In this document: positions 1 to 10,957 of the stretch, one piece after another | Layout of the letters: the number at the start of each line of letters is the position of its first letter | How positions within the stretch are numbered: the stretch's first letter is position 1 | Origin: Cokeromyces recurvatus | Lineage: Eukaryota; Mucoromycota; Mucoromycetes; Mucorales; Mucoraceae | Length of the DNA stretch: 64,000 bases | Reading direction: 5' to 3' | NCBI RefSeq assembly: GCF_025118155.1 | Contig: NW_026251394.1 | Span: 248,001 to 312,000 of the forward strand | Notes under the pieces: generated by a model | Told to the model about the DNA's origin: nothing | Databases searched by the model: none | What the model saw: the letters and a program-made list of their open reading frames with translations, nothing else | Program-made: the position numbers and the translations under genes

Positions 1-8
1 AGGATGCA

Positions 9-196
9 TTATAAATTAAACGCTGCCTTGTTAACATGAATCATTAAAGATTCTTTATCATACATGATGTTGGCCAATACCTCTAAATTGACTGTATCTA
101 GTAATCGAATAGTAATCTTTGGAGCATGTTTAACTCCTGTAGCCTATAATAAAGAGACAGAAGAGAAAAGATAAGCTTAGTATAAAGATTTATAAC

Positions 197-244
<48 letters not shown>

Positions 245-1099
245 ATGTAAATTTTACCTTAACTAGGGGAAATAATTGATCACCTAAGAGTTGTTTTTGT
301 TCATGTATCGGTTTTCCCTCTAAAGAATTTAACAATGCTTTAATCTCTGCCTTTTTATCTTGATCAGGCAATGGTGCAACAATGGGTATCGCTTTGGATG
401 TACGAGGAGGTATAACGACATTTTCTATTATAGTTTTTTTATTGGAAGGTGAAGTAGGAGGACTCACGATAGCTGTATACGTTCTAAATTTTACAAATAA
501 GTATAAATACGATATTATATACATATAGACATATATGTATGTACGTATGTATATTACCTTGGCTTTGTCGTATTATAGCTTAAATCTCTTTTAGTAACAA
601 CGCTTTCTCGTCCTGCTTGTTTTTCTTCTTCTATTTCTTCATCATCTTCACAAATATTTAAGGCTTCTAAAGCTGCATTGATCTTATCTTTAAGGAAATC
701 AGGATTAAATAAACAAATTGAACGTTCCTTTCGTTTCAGGGACAAGATCATATCAACAATATCAGGTAGTTGTTTACCATATGAACCACAGACTTTGACA
801 GCTTCTGTTATTCGATGACGTTGAAGTTGAACGCTTGATTCTGTCATGTTAGAATTTATAGATTCCATAGATCCTCTTCGTCGTCGCACATGAGTATCCA
901 TGATAACGGGATGAGGAGGGGTTTGTTGAATGGTTGCTCCTGAAGCTAAGGATGCTAAAGATGGACGAGGGGCAAATTGAGGTGAAGTCATGGATGGATT
1001 ATGAGGTGGTGTAATTGAATTATTGCTATTTGGTATGGAAACCTAATATATATATATATATATATAAAGATTGATTAGATACATGTATCAGATATGTAT

Positions 1100-1151
<52 letters not shown>

Positions 1152-2864
1152 TATACAGTTAAATCTGTACCTTTCTTTGTATTGAATTATTTGTAATAGC
1201 ATTCATTGGCTCTATATGATTTATTCCATAACTATTCATGACTAAATATGTATATATGTATATATAAAATATACTATGAGGAGAGAGACTCTTTTTTTTA
1301 TTATAATTATTATTATTGCTATTATATATTGTACCTTCATGAGAATGATTTGATTCGATATACGGAACATTATTATAAGAAATAGGTGTAGGTGAAGGAG
1401 GAAGAAAAGAATTTGTAGTGGATGAAGTTGATTTTTCTAAACGAGGCTTTTTAGGCTCATGATAAGCTACAATCATAGGCTTTGTGCGAAATTGATATCC
1501 ATTCATTTCTTCAAGTGCTAAGGCTGCTTCCTCGGGTTTCCCAAAACTGACAAATCCATAGCCCTTGGATAGATTTGTTTGAGGATGTGTCATGACACGA
1601 GCTGAAATGATACGACCAAATTTACGAAATAAATTAAAGAGATCTGTATTATCGATAGTTGGGTCAAGATTCTTTACATAAAGATTAGTATAGTCAACAT
1701 ATCCATTGCTGTTTTCTGTTGTTGTTGTGCCATAAGTCGGTGTAGATACAGATTGATTCTACACAAATGTAAGAAAGAAAAACAAAAAGGTCAAATTATA
1801 CACCATTTATTTTATATCTGTATTACTACTAACCATGTATCGAATAGAAAATGTATTGTTCATCATGGATGCACAAATTTGACTGTAAAACGAAAAAAAA
1901 AGAGAGAGAGAAAGAGAAAGAGAAAGAGAGAAAATAAAGGGAAAAAAAATATTTAGTTTTTTTTTTTTTATCACTCCGTTTCCCCTTTTCTATATTGCAT
2001 ATTCTTACATTTTTTTTCCTTCAACTATTTCTTCATTCTATATTAAAAAAAAAACACAGACATGTTAGTAATAACCATAAAAAAAGAAAGACTTTTTTAC
2101 TCTTTATAAATTACAATTTCATTCATTGCTTTATCAGAGTCTTGCTTTGAAAAATATTGAATCAGAGCATGTTGAGTTCCTTTCTTTTCGTCTGCTGTTA
2201 ATAAAACTGGTTTACAAATACTTAAGGGCCCAAAAGGACGAAAGATATCATATAAAATATTATGATTGATATGATTTGGTAGATTCTTTGCTTCTAGAAT
2301 AGGTCCTTCTGCTTGAATAAAATTTTCATCTGGTGATAATTTAAATTTAACTATTTTTTGATTTTGGAATAAATAACCATTAAAGAGAGAATAAACTCTT
2401 TCCGCTAAATGCATGTATGTGTGTGTGTGTGCGTATGTTAGTATTATTTTACATGCATCTTTTTTTTTTTTTTTGTCATTTCCCGTACCAATTTCAGAAT
2501 CCGAGAAGCTTAAATAGCCGCCACCTCGTTCTCTTTTAATTCTATACACAAAAAAATAAATAAAATCACGTTTTTTTTTTTTTTATTATTATTAAGATAA
2601 GAGATCGATTTCCTTTTTTAAATCAAGATTATTATTTATTACTTACTGATAAGGAAAATAATCAGAAAGTAAATGATGAATTTCATAATCTTTGATTTCA
2701 TTTTCCATGTCTTCAAAAAAGAGTTTATTAGAAAAAGTAATTTGTTGTGAATCATAAGAAGATACTATCATGTTTGTACGAGTGGAACACGATTTATTGT
2801 TATTATTATTTCTAGGTGGAAGTTTGATAGTAGGCTTTACAGTCGTCGTCGTTGTCGTCATCAT
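9..2864 (-). CDS. Poly(A)-binding-like protein: three RRMs plus C-terminal MLLE (PABC) domain
   Basis: Nine exons on the minus strand: 2647-2864, 2489-2541, 2101-2404, 1834-1882, 1335-1758, 1171-1241, 558-1042, 258-483, 9-143 (1965 nt, 654 aa, in frame throughout). RRM1 lies at about residues 46-120 (RNP1-like RGGGYLSF), RRM2 at about 126-202 (EAKNLPNHI), and RRM3 at about 233-305 (RNP2 NLYVKNL, RNP1 KGYGFVSF). The C-terminus carries an MLLE/PABC domain (KQLLGDQLFPLV, then KITIRLLD). Proteins of this build bind A-rich RNA and recruit PAM2-motif partners in mRNA translation and decay. An unassigned helical block at about 446-503 (LPDIVDMILSLKRKERSICL) lies between RRM3 and MLLE. Intron 2405-2488 holds a TACTAAC branch point. 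The intron at 1242-1334 is stop-free and 93 nt, so it may sometimes be retained. The start is the first of two ATGs (2862-2864). Three rather than four RRMs argue against canonical Pab1; a divergent PABP paralogue is likelier. Confidence 0.88.
199..242. repeat. 44-nt T homopolymer (sense poly(A) in the last intron of the PABP-like gene)
   Basis: An uninterrupted run of 44 T on the + strand lies within the last intron (144-257) of the minus-strand poly(A)-binding-like gene, so the pre-mRNA carries a 44-nt A run starting about 16 nt after the donor. Confidence 0.95.
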
Positions 2865-4845
2865 TGTTACGCTGCCCTTAATAATAATAATTTTTAAAAG
2901 AAAGAAGAAAGAGAGAAAAAAAAGAAGAAGGAAAGAACGAGTTTTATTAAATGATACTATTTGTGGTTTATTTCTCTCTCCTTCTTTTATTTCATATTGC
3001 TGCAATAAATTAAACTTTTTTTTATATTTGAGTTTGAAAAATGAATACGCTGCATAACACAAAAAATAAGGCACAACACGTACAACTTTTCTAAAATTGA
3101 CAACGAGATTGCACAATTTTTTTTTTTTCAGACGATTTTTTTTTATAGAATAATTAATTTAGACATGTTTATTTGTAACAGTATTCAGGATATATATTTT
3201 TTTTTACAGTAGAGTGGATCTGGATCAACCAAAATCCCATAAGAGGTTTACTAAATACTTTTTTAGCACTATTACAACCACTCTGCCACAACTTTTTTTT
3301 TCTTTTTGCTTCGTTTCAAGACATGAATACAGTAGATATTCTCAATTCATTTATAATATCTATCTAATTAATAAAATGATCTAAACTTCACAGTGTCTTT
3401 ATTGATAAATAATATGTTTCTAAAAGCTACAAAAAGCAATTTTAGCTTACCCTTTTTAAGAAAAAAAGAAAGAAAAACTTTCGTAGTGTCTAATATTTGT
3501 CTACTAGGTAGCAATAGTGAATGTAAAATAGTGACTTTTTCATTTTTTTTGACTGTTTGTGTGATTTTTTCTTTTTTTCGTTTAAATGGGAATCATTTGT
3601 TTGCTTAACATGTAGAAATACCCTAGTAGTGAATAAAAGTAAAAGACTTCCCCTCCCCCCCCTCTCTCTCTCTTCCCAGCCAATAATACTCGAGTTATTA
3701 ATGAGAGCACTATTTCATTTAGATGAAGCATAACAAATGCAGCATTTTGATCATCTGATGATAGGTCGACAGTTTTTATCGCTCCCATTCTTTTTCATTC
3801 TTTTTTATGAGGTTATTTAGTTTACTTCAAAGTCTTCCAAATGAATGAAATCATCATAATCGTGATTGTCCTTCCCAAGATCAAGACTACGACAGAGCGA
3901 AGAAATGTGTCTGTCTGTCTATCTGTCTATTGATTTAGGAACCACTTTTTAATATCAAATTCTTTTTTTTTTTATAACGTCTGACAGAAGAAAATAATAC
4001 TCGGAACAAACCCGTTTATTCGGATTAGAATGTTTTCTGTTTTTTTTACTATTAGGTTTGAAATGGATATACAAACAATTTTGTTTTTTTTTTAATTCAT
4101 ATTATATAATTGGCACTAATATTTTAGTAAATGCTAACGGCTGAACATTAAAAGTATCTCTATTTTAAAGAAGTCGTATTGTTCTTATTGGAATCCCCTT
4201 TTATTTAATTATTTATTTATTCTCGGGTATTAGAATGTTGTATGTATTTGGTTAAGATGATAGGATTTTTAATGTGTTAGAAATTAGCACAGAGTAAGAA
4301 TTAGCCATAAATAATATTAAAAAGTAAATTCTGCTGTTTGTAGATTCAGCTACTATCTTCTTTGAGGTCAGGTTAGAATATCGCTACAAATATTATATTG
4401 ATAGATAACAAGACACATTGATAAAATTAAAAGAAAAAAAAAAGCAAGTTTTAGAGTATATTTGTTCCGAATATTCAAAAATCATATCAGCATCGACAAT
4501 GCATATATTTCATTATTAAATTTTATGAGGTATTTGGAGTGAGCTTCCTTTGAAAAAAAAAATAATGTTTTTTCTTTCAGTAAATTGTTAGGATTAGCAA
4601 AATAATAATAAGAGGGAAATAAAATGTTAAAAAGACTTTGTTTAAAGTCCTTTTTTTTTTCCATTAATATGAATCAATTGTGATAAGCAGCTGCCCCATT
4701 ATTCAATGGTTATCGTAAAATTAAATTTGAAGTTTAAAAGTATTTGAAGAAGCGTCTTTATTTTTTATTACATAAATATTTTTGTTGGTCATGTTAGTGG
4801 TTCTATTTGATCTTAAGCAGTTTAATGAGGATTTAGTTAACATAC

Positions 4846-4900
<55 letters not shown>

Positions 4901-5972
4901 AAAAAAAAATACTCGACAGTCAATATTCAAGAGTTTCTAGAATTGAAATATAATTAAACTTATCATGAATGGTGATTAAGTAACTGACAGGTCAAGTCTT
5001 TCGTTGTTTTTATTTTGTAAGTTTTGTACGGTATTTATATTTTTACTATCAATGTATTTCGTCCAAGCCAAAGTGCAGCTACTAGTTAAAACACATGTAC
5101 TTATAAATAGCTACATATGCTTCATAAAGAACATAGTGCCTTTATGTGGGAGAGTAGAGAAACCTCATGTTCATCTACTCCTATTTATAATCTTTTTTTT
5201 TAAGCCAACAGCAAGAGTTTATTATTCTTTTCTATTTCAAATATAGAGTTTAAATTCTCTTCGTTTTTTAGTTCAGTTTCTTAGAAGATTGTATGCAACT
5301 TAAAAATAAAAAGAAAGCAACTCGCGAGCTTGTTATGTTAATAAATGCTTTCTTACTACATGAAAGAGAAGAGAAGAGGAGCAATATGCAGTGTAAGTGG
5401 GGGTGGGAGAGAGAGAAAAAGTAAATTCATTAGATTCTATACAAATGTATACTGTGCAATAGTTTATATTTGAGAAAAGGTATAACCAAACTACCTAACA
5501 TAATAATCATTTATATAATGACATTGATCAAACATGATTATTATCTCAAGCAAGGGCCTGTAAGTACATGTCCTGTTATACTGCTGACGTATTACTTGAT
5601 AATGAAGTAATTAATTACAAGGAGTCTTTCAAAGTCTCTTCTCTCCTTAAGAAAAAAAAAATTATTAAAATTGTAATTCCAACAAATGCTTTTCTTGAAA
5701 ATCATGATACATTTTTTCTTTCTCATAGGAAAATACAATATTAAAAGAAAAAAAAATATTGTTTTCATGTATATAAAATCTTATTCTTATGATTACATTA
5801 TATAGTATAATTTGTTTATTGTTGTTATTTTTTTTTAAATGAATGATGCAATATTATTGTAAGCCTGATAATAAATAGTATACATATGTTAATGTGTATG
5901 TATGTATGTATGTATATGTACGTATATAAGTAAATAAAGGGAGTGAGGATGGGTTTAAATAAATTCAGTCCT
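2865..5972. other. Gene-poor AT-rich spacer with a 49-nt poly(T)
   Basis: No reading frame here has coding character. The part next to 2864 is the presumed promoter of the PABP-like gene. The stretch holds a CT-rich tract (about 3650-3676), an uninterrupted T run at 4848-4896 and short TATG repeats near 5895-5925. No RNA gene was recognised. Confidence 0.7.
4848..4896. repeat. T49 homopolymer
   Basis: 49 consecutive T on the + strand in the gene-poor region, followed by a short A-rich segment. Confidence 0.95.
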
Positions 5973-6890
5973 TTACTCTTCATAAGTAGAGATCTCTTTT
6001 TTTTTATCATTATTAGAAATTTCTTCGTTATTACTCTTGTGACATAAGATATGACCGCTAAATACGGCATTTATTTCTTCCAGTAATCTACCCTTAGTTT
6101 CAGAAAAGAAAAGAAAGACACAAACAGCCATAGTAATATAACAGCGACCAAAGAAAAATATAGGTACCTCCCCCCCCAAATAATACTTGCCAACATGACA
6201 GGGATGATTTCAGAAATGACAAAGTTCATAAGCCAGTTAGCAGCAGTCGTAATAGAGGCACCTTTAGCACATACAACTGAGAGGATAGATTTCAGCAGGG
6301 TAAACCCAACCCATAGGGCCCTATGAGTAAGCAAAACCGGCGACAAAGATATAAACGGTCACAATACAGAGATAAGAGACATGAATATATTGCCTAACAT
6401 GTCTATCGATTTATTGCCTGTAGTGGGATCCGTCGTCACTTTACCAGTAACACTTATCACTCTACCACAAAGAAGTATAAGAATAGGCCATGACGATAGC
6501 TCCATGAAATCATTGTCAGACGACGACCCAAACGATCCATTGTGAAGAACAACAGGTATAGTGGCCAAGACATTAAGGACACCATCGATACCAGAAGCAA
6601 TAGAAGGCAGAAGAATTTTCAGATATACCACTTTGTTGAAAGATGGTAGGAGCATAGTACATGATAGAATTTTATACCAGTAAATTGTTGGAAAGCTTGG
6701 ACAAGAATACCAAGTATCAAACGACGACGTTAAAGGTTAGGATTGAAAAGTTCTAGATAACTATTTTTCCTTCTTAAATAAGTATACTTTTGTGAGAATG
6801 ATTAGCACCAAATTTGGTAATTTCTCCAATATTCGTGGTAGTAATTTCCTGGAAGACAGTAGCAAGTGCTTTTATGATTTCTAATATTAA
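5973..6890 (-). pseudogene. Decayed MFS sugar transporter (C-terminal half only)
   Basis: Reading the minus strand in alternating frames recovers the C-terminal half of a Sugar_tr-family hexose/pentose permease: LILGILVQAFQQFTGI, MYYAPTIFQQSG, GIDGVLNVLATIPVVL, DRLGRRLTMIS, VTGKVTTDPTTGNKSID, KGASITTAANWLMNFVIS and ETKGRLLEEINAVFSGH. These blocks sit in at least three frames with stops between them. The family signature DRLGRR is out of frame with the IPVVL segment just before it, a shift that no GT..AG intron in so short a gap explains. The first six membrane segments are absent. This is a 5'-truncated, frameshifted relic, not a working transporter. Some functional paralogue elsewhere in the genome is expected but cannot be seen here. 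The 5' boundary is approximate. Confidence 0.85.
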
Positions 6891-7303
6891 GTCAAATCAA
6901 ATTTTACGCGCACACCACAAATTTCTTCATCTATTCTATTCTAAATACATTGTTCTCCTTCCCGCAAAAAAAAATTAAAAAAGGACTCATTTACTCTTTT
7001 TACACCACTTTTTCATTGAAAATGGATACTTATACAGTATTATGTAATTAACAATCACATTACTTTTAGCCTTGTCTAGAATTCAATTATATGCTTTAGT
7101 TTATTAAAGCATTGTATTTTAACTATTATTATCATATCATCATTTTATTTATATATATTCCTTATATCTTTGGTTTTCTTTTGTCATCATAGAATGGTTT
7201 AAAGGACTTTGAATAAAAAATAGGATTCAAAGACTATATAAGAACAAATAAAAATTCCCTCAGCAATAATGAGGTCCTATTCGTATTCCTATTCCTCTTC
7301 TTT

Positions 7304-7338
<35 letters not shown>

Positions 7339-8100
7339 TATGTAGTGAAATGATACATCATTTAATGGAAACAGTTGTATAGTGAATTAAGAAGAAGAAA
7401 AGTAATTGACTTACGGGAACTCTTTCTGAATCAACAACAAAAGGGTAAGCATGCTTTTAGTATGAGTTTTAGGCAATTTATTATATGCTTGATGAAACCT
7501 CTCTCTCTCTCTTTCTCTTTTCCAGTAGAATTTCTGTACAAGCTACTATGTGATTAGAATCAAAAGAAATGGAGACCAAAGTAACAGCCTTTTATAAGGA
7601 GGTGTTTTTACCTGTTTATTTCCAGGTTACATATTTTAAATCTAATACTTGCACTTTAAAAGACCCTTATTCTCATAAAGACAGTTATTTCTTTCACATA
7701 TGTCTGTGATTTTATTTTATTTTTTATTAGGAAAGAAGAAATAATGATAGCTGATTACAAATCTTTCATAATTAGGATATATAATTTGTCTTGCAATGAA
7801 GAATACGTAGCATTCACCGAAATATGTATAGTAGTAATATTAGTGTATCATATCTTTACTCATTTATATAGTTATCTGTTCTTTTTATTATTATTATTAT
7901 TATTATTACGCTTATTTTATGTATACAGCGGATTCCAATAGTCAATAAGGAAAAAATATTTTAAAAAGACTAAAAAGGAGAAGAAGGATGGAAGAGAGTT
8001 TTAAAGCTGCTTGTGACTTGTTAAAAAAAGTAAAATAAAATCAATCCAGCATCCAATTCTTCATTCATATATATTTTGTTTTATACAACACATTTCCAAG
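6891..8100. other. Spacer between transporter relic and TMEM230-like gene
   Basis: AT-rich sequence containing a T run and (GT)n near 7300-7340, a CT repeat near 7500 and an ATT repeat near 7890-7910. I see no supported gene. The last few hundred bases are the presumed TMEM230-like promoter. Confidence 0.6.
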
Positions 8101-8656
8101 ATGAAGAAGCCTCAGAATCCTTTTAAACCTAAAGCCAAGTCAAGACGATTTGTTGAATTACAACATGATACAGGATTTACAGATGCTCAGTTTGAAACAC
8201 CGGAAACGCCGAGTAAAGATTAGAGAATGATGCTTGTAATTCATGTGTTTACTAATTTTTGGAATTTAACAATGTTATATAGTTCCTTGGAAAGCTATTG
8301 GATTAGCTTTATTATTATTTGTTGCTGGTGGTATTTTGTTAGCAATTGGTATTTTAATCAAAATTGGAACAATTGCTTCAGAGGTAATTTGAATAATGTT
8401 AAATATTAAAAAAAAAAAAAAAAAAACTTAAAACTTAAAACTTAAATTAAATTATAGGTCTGGTTAGCAAGAGGTACACCATTTATTGTACTGGGAAGTA
8501 TTATGTTTATACCAGGTTAGTTAATATATAATTTGACATGCTTATTTCAACATAACTCATATATTTATATCAGGCGCATATCATTTATATATTGCTTATT
8601 ATGCATACTATAAGTATCCCGGCTATGACTTTTCTCTTATACCTGATTGGGACTAA
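8101..8656 (+). CDS. TMEM230: TMEM230 (DUF872)-family small membrane protein
   Basis: Four exons, 8101-8212, 8283-8383, 8458-8515 and 8574-8656, give 117 aa. A polar N-terminus is followed by IPWKAIGLALLLFVAGGILL (first membrane helix), then RGTPFIVLGSIMFIPGAYHL (second helix), and ends in YYKYPGYDFSLIPDWD. The FIPGxYHLxIAYYA block and the terminal GYDFSLIPDWD are the hallmarks of the TMEM230/DUF872 family, two-pass proteins of secretory, endosomal and synaptic-vesicle membranes in animals. The fungal role is not established; vesicle trafficking is the family-based guess. All exon joins keep frame, and the first ATG gives a family-typical length. It converges on the UCH37-like gene, with 546 bp between stops. 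Confidence 0.9.
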
Positions 8657-8702
8657 ATAAGTAAGTTGTATCATGTACAGTACTGATATAATATGTTTGT
8701 TT

Positions 8703-8734
<32 letters not shown>

Positions 8735-9105
8735 TTTTGCATAAATCTAGAGTTGTAGTGCATGTAGTAAATAAGTTTATTATTATTATTATTATTATCA
8801 TAAAAGTACTATATGATCGCTAATTTATGAAGTCTAAATGCTACTATGTATATTATGTTTATTTTGTGTCTATAGTAGTGGTTTACAGATAATTACTGCT
8901 TTATATAAGCTATAGTATTGTTAATTCTATAGTCATATTATAATATCTTCTTGCATGCTTTACATTATTTTATTTAAGGGTTTTATTTAAGACAGATTAC
9001 TTTTTTATTTGCTAATGTATTTTTTTTTTCAAAAAATTATCCTATCACAGAAAGAAATCAACTTTAGTTGCTATTAGCTGTAACCAATCTTTAGTTTTGA
9101 GCAAG

Positions 9106-9138
<33 letters not shown>

Positions 9139-9202
9139 CAAAAGTCAAAAATGAGTAAGAGTAAATGTATATTCCTGTTTTTAAAAAGCTATCTTTTCAG
9201 TT
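8657..9202. other. Convergent intergenic region with simple repeats
   Basis: The 3' regions of the TMEM230-like gene (+) and the UCH37-like gene (-) meet here. Contains (TTTA)n near 8700-8730, an ATT repeat near 8780-8800 and a GA repeat near 9110-9136. No gene seen. Confidence 0.6.
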
Positions 9203-10079
9203 CTATAAGTTTGTAATAATTGATTGTAAATGACCTTCTTCATATAAGGCTTGAATAAACGCTCGTATAAATGGTATATATTTATTTTGCTTTCTCTATA
9301 AAAATTTAATAATAAGTTTGGATTCCTATATATATATATCTATCTATCTTTTTCCTCGTCAATATAGTATATATTTACTCTATAAATATCTTCTTTCTCT
9401 ACTTGATTACCTAAGCTTGCATAAAGTCTTAAACAATCATCTTGTACTCGTATCCATGCTTCCATTATATCCTCTACATTATGTTTTTGTTCTTTTAGTA
9501 ATAAGTTTACATTCTTTTGTATTCTTAAGGGCAATTGATTGAATGAATGACAATAATTCAACATATCTATTGATCGTATGTGTCCACGTCTATTTGTTTC
9601 CTATAGATAGATGTATATATATATACATGTATATATAAATATATATATATATATTATTGACAAAAAAATAAGTTTGTATATATATTCCCGTACATTATGA
9701 TCTATAGCGTATCTATATTCTTCTTCCCACTGAGTAACTTCATTACTTGATTTCCAATTAGGCTGATATTTATCAAGTTTATATTCTATTTGTCTTTTAA
9801 GATAATTCTTTTCGATTATTTTTCTTTGATATACACGATTTCTATCCTCAATCACAGCCCATAAAGAAATGGAATCCTCTTTTTGTCTATATAATATTTC
9901 TTTTTTAAAAAAAAACATTCTACATATCATTATACTTTATATGATGGAGATACTACATTTTATACTTTTGATAAATCAAGTTATATACACTATCAAGCCA
10001 GTTATATTCATTACAAGCAACTAAATCAAATATATTGCAAATTATTACTTATATATGTATATACTGATATGTGTGAATC

Positions 10080-10110
<31 letters not shown>

Positions 10111-10494
10111 CCTAATTTTGAAGGACTTTTTTTAAAAGTATCTAACTCCCATAAATAGCCATTATATTTTATATAAGAAATTGAATGATACACTATTTGT
10201 TTTTGCTGACTATTATATACAAGTTTAGATAGAGTATTTACATACATATATATACATATATTCTTTAAACCTTTTTTTTGGTAAATAGAGGCTGTTGTTT
10301 GCATTCCTTAAAGCTTGATTATTAATGAGCGATACCGTTGAATCAAGAGCATGAGTAAGCTTTTTAAATTGTCTTAAATCTTTACTGGTTTTAATTTCAT
10401 TATCAGAGTTTAACAAGATATGTAATAAAGCATGCATAGCATATGCATTATGTGTAGTCGTCTATTATATAATAGTAAAAGAGGGGTTATCATC

Positions 10495-10525
<31 letters not shown>

Positions 10526-10957
10526 ATTTTTGCATACTTGTTGTAAAAAATAAATTGGATAATTGTTTATACTTGAATTATTGCCATCTTCTTTTAGTGT
10601 TAATCTTCTACTGTTTTGTTTAGCTAATAAGAAAATACCAAAAATGGGTCTATAAAAAAAAATACACATATTAACTTCAATAAAATATCTCGGGGTAAGT
10701 TATAAAGTTTACTCAAAGTTATAAAACTTGTCTTTATGTAATGATAATTGCTCCACCTGAATTCCTTGTGCTCCTATTTTGGAGCATAGCTGTGTAAAAG
10801 TACCTTTGAAAAGTTAAAAGGAAAAATATATATATATATATATATAACAAGTAAAATATTATATAAAAGTTTATACACATATATATATTTAAAAACCTGG
10901 ATCTGGATCAAGTGCATGCCAATAAGATGAATTCTCGGAAATAATACTTTTTGTCAT
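9203..10957 (-). CDS. UCHL5: UCH37/UCHL5-type ubiquitin C-terminal hydrolase homologue lacking the catalytic Cys
   Basis: Nine exons: 10897-10957, 10713-10803, 10538-10649, 10271-10461, 10112-10209, 9966-10020, 9694-9886, 9379-9600, 9203-9295 (1116 nt, 371 aa). The peptidase C12 fold is clear: DPDPGTFTQLCSKIGAQGIQ, PIFGIFLLAKQ, HNAYAMHALLHILLN, IVYHSISYIKYNGYLWELD, CNEYNWLD, WAVIEDR. The C-terminus NKYIPFIRAFIQALYEEGHL matches the UCH37 tail that binds the proteasome receptor Rpn13 or INO80-linked proteins. The family nucleophile (NACA) reads NAYA, so residue 95 is Tyr. The presumed catalytic His160 and Asp175 remain. The Gln upstream of the nucleophile sits one residue further away than in UCHL5. 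By family knowledge the protein should be a proteasome-associated deubiquitinase, but as read it should be inactive. The acceptor of the seventh exon could instead be at 9919 (11 more residues). Confidence 0.85.

Noticed and set aside
2770..3057. + strand frame rich in Val and Lys near the PABP-like start
   Set aside because: It is the antisense of the Thr/Asn repeats of exon 1 of the PABP-like gene and of A/T-rich leader sequence.
5973..6890. Reading the sugar transporter segment as an active, intron-split gene
   Set aside because: Frame changes occur within conserved blocks without GT..AG pairs, internal stops remain, and the first half of the protein is missing.
7375..7557. Possible two-exon mini-gene (LYSELRRRKVIDLRELFLNQ joined to a short end)
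   Set aside because: A GTAAGC donor and TTTCCAG acceptor fit in frame, but no ATG precedes the frame, which is closed by a stop directly upstream, and no family is recognised.
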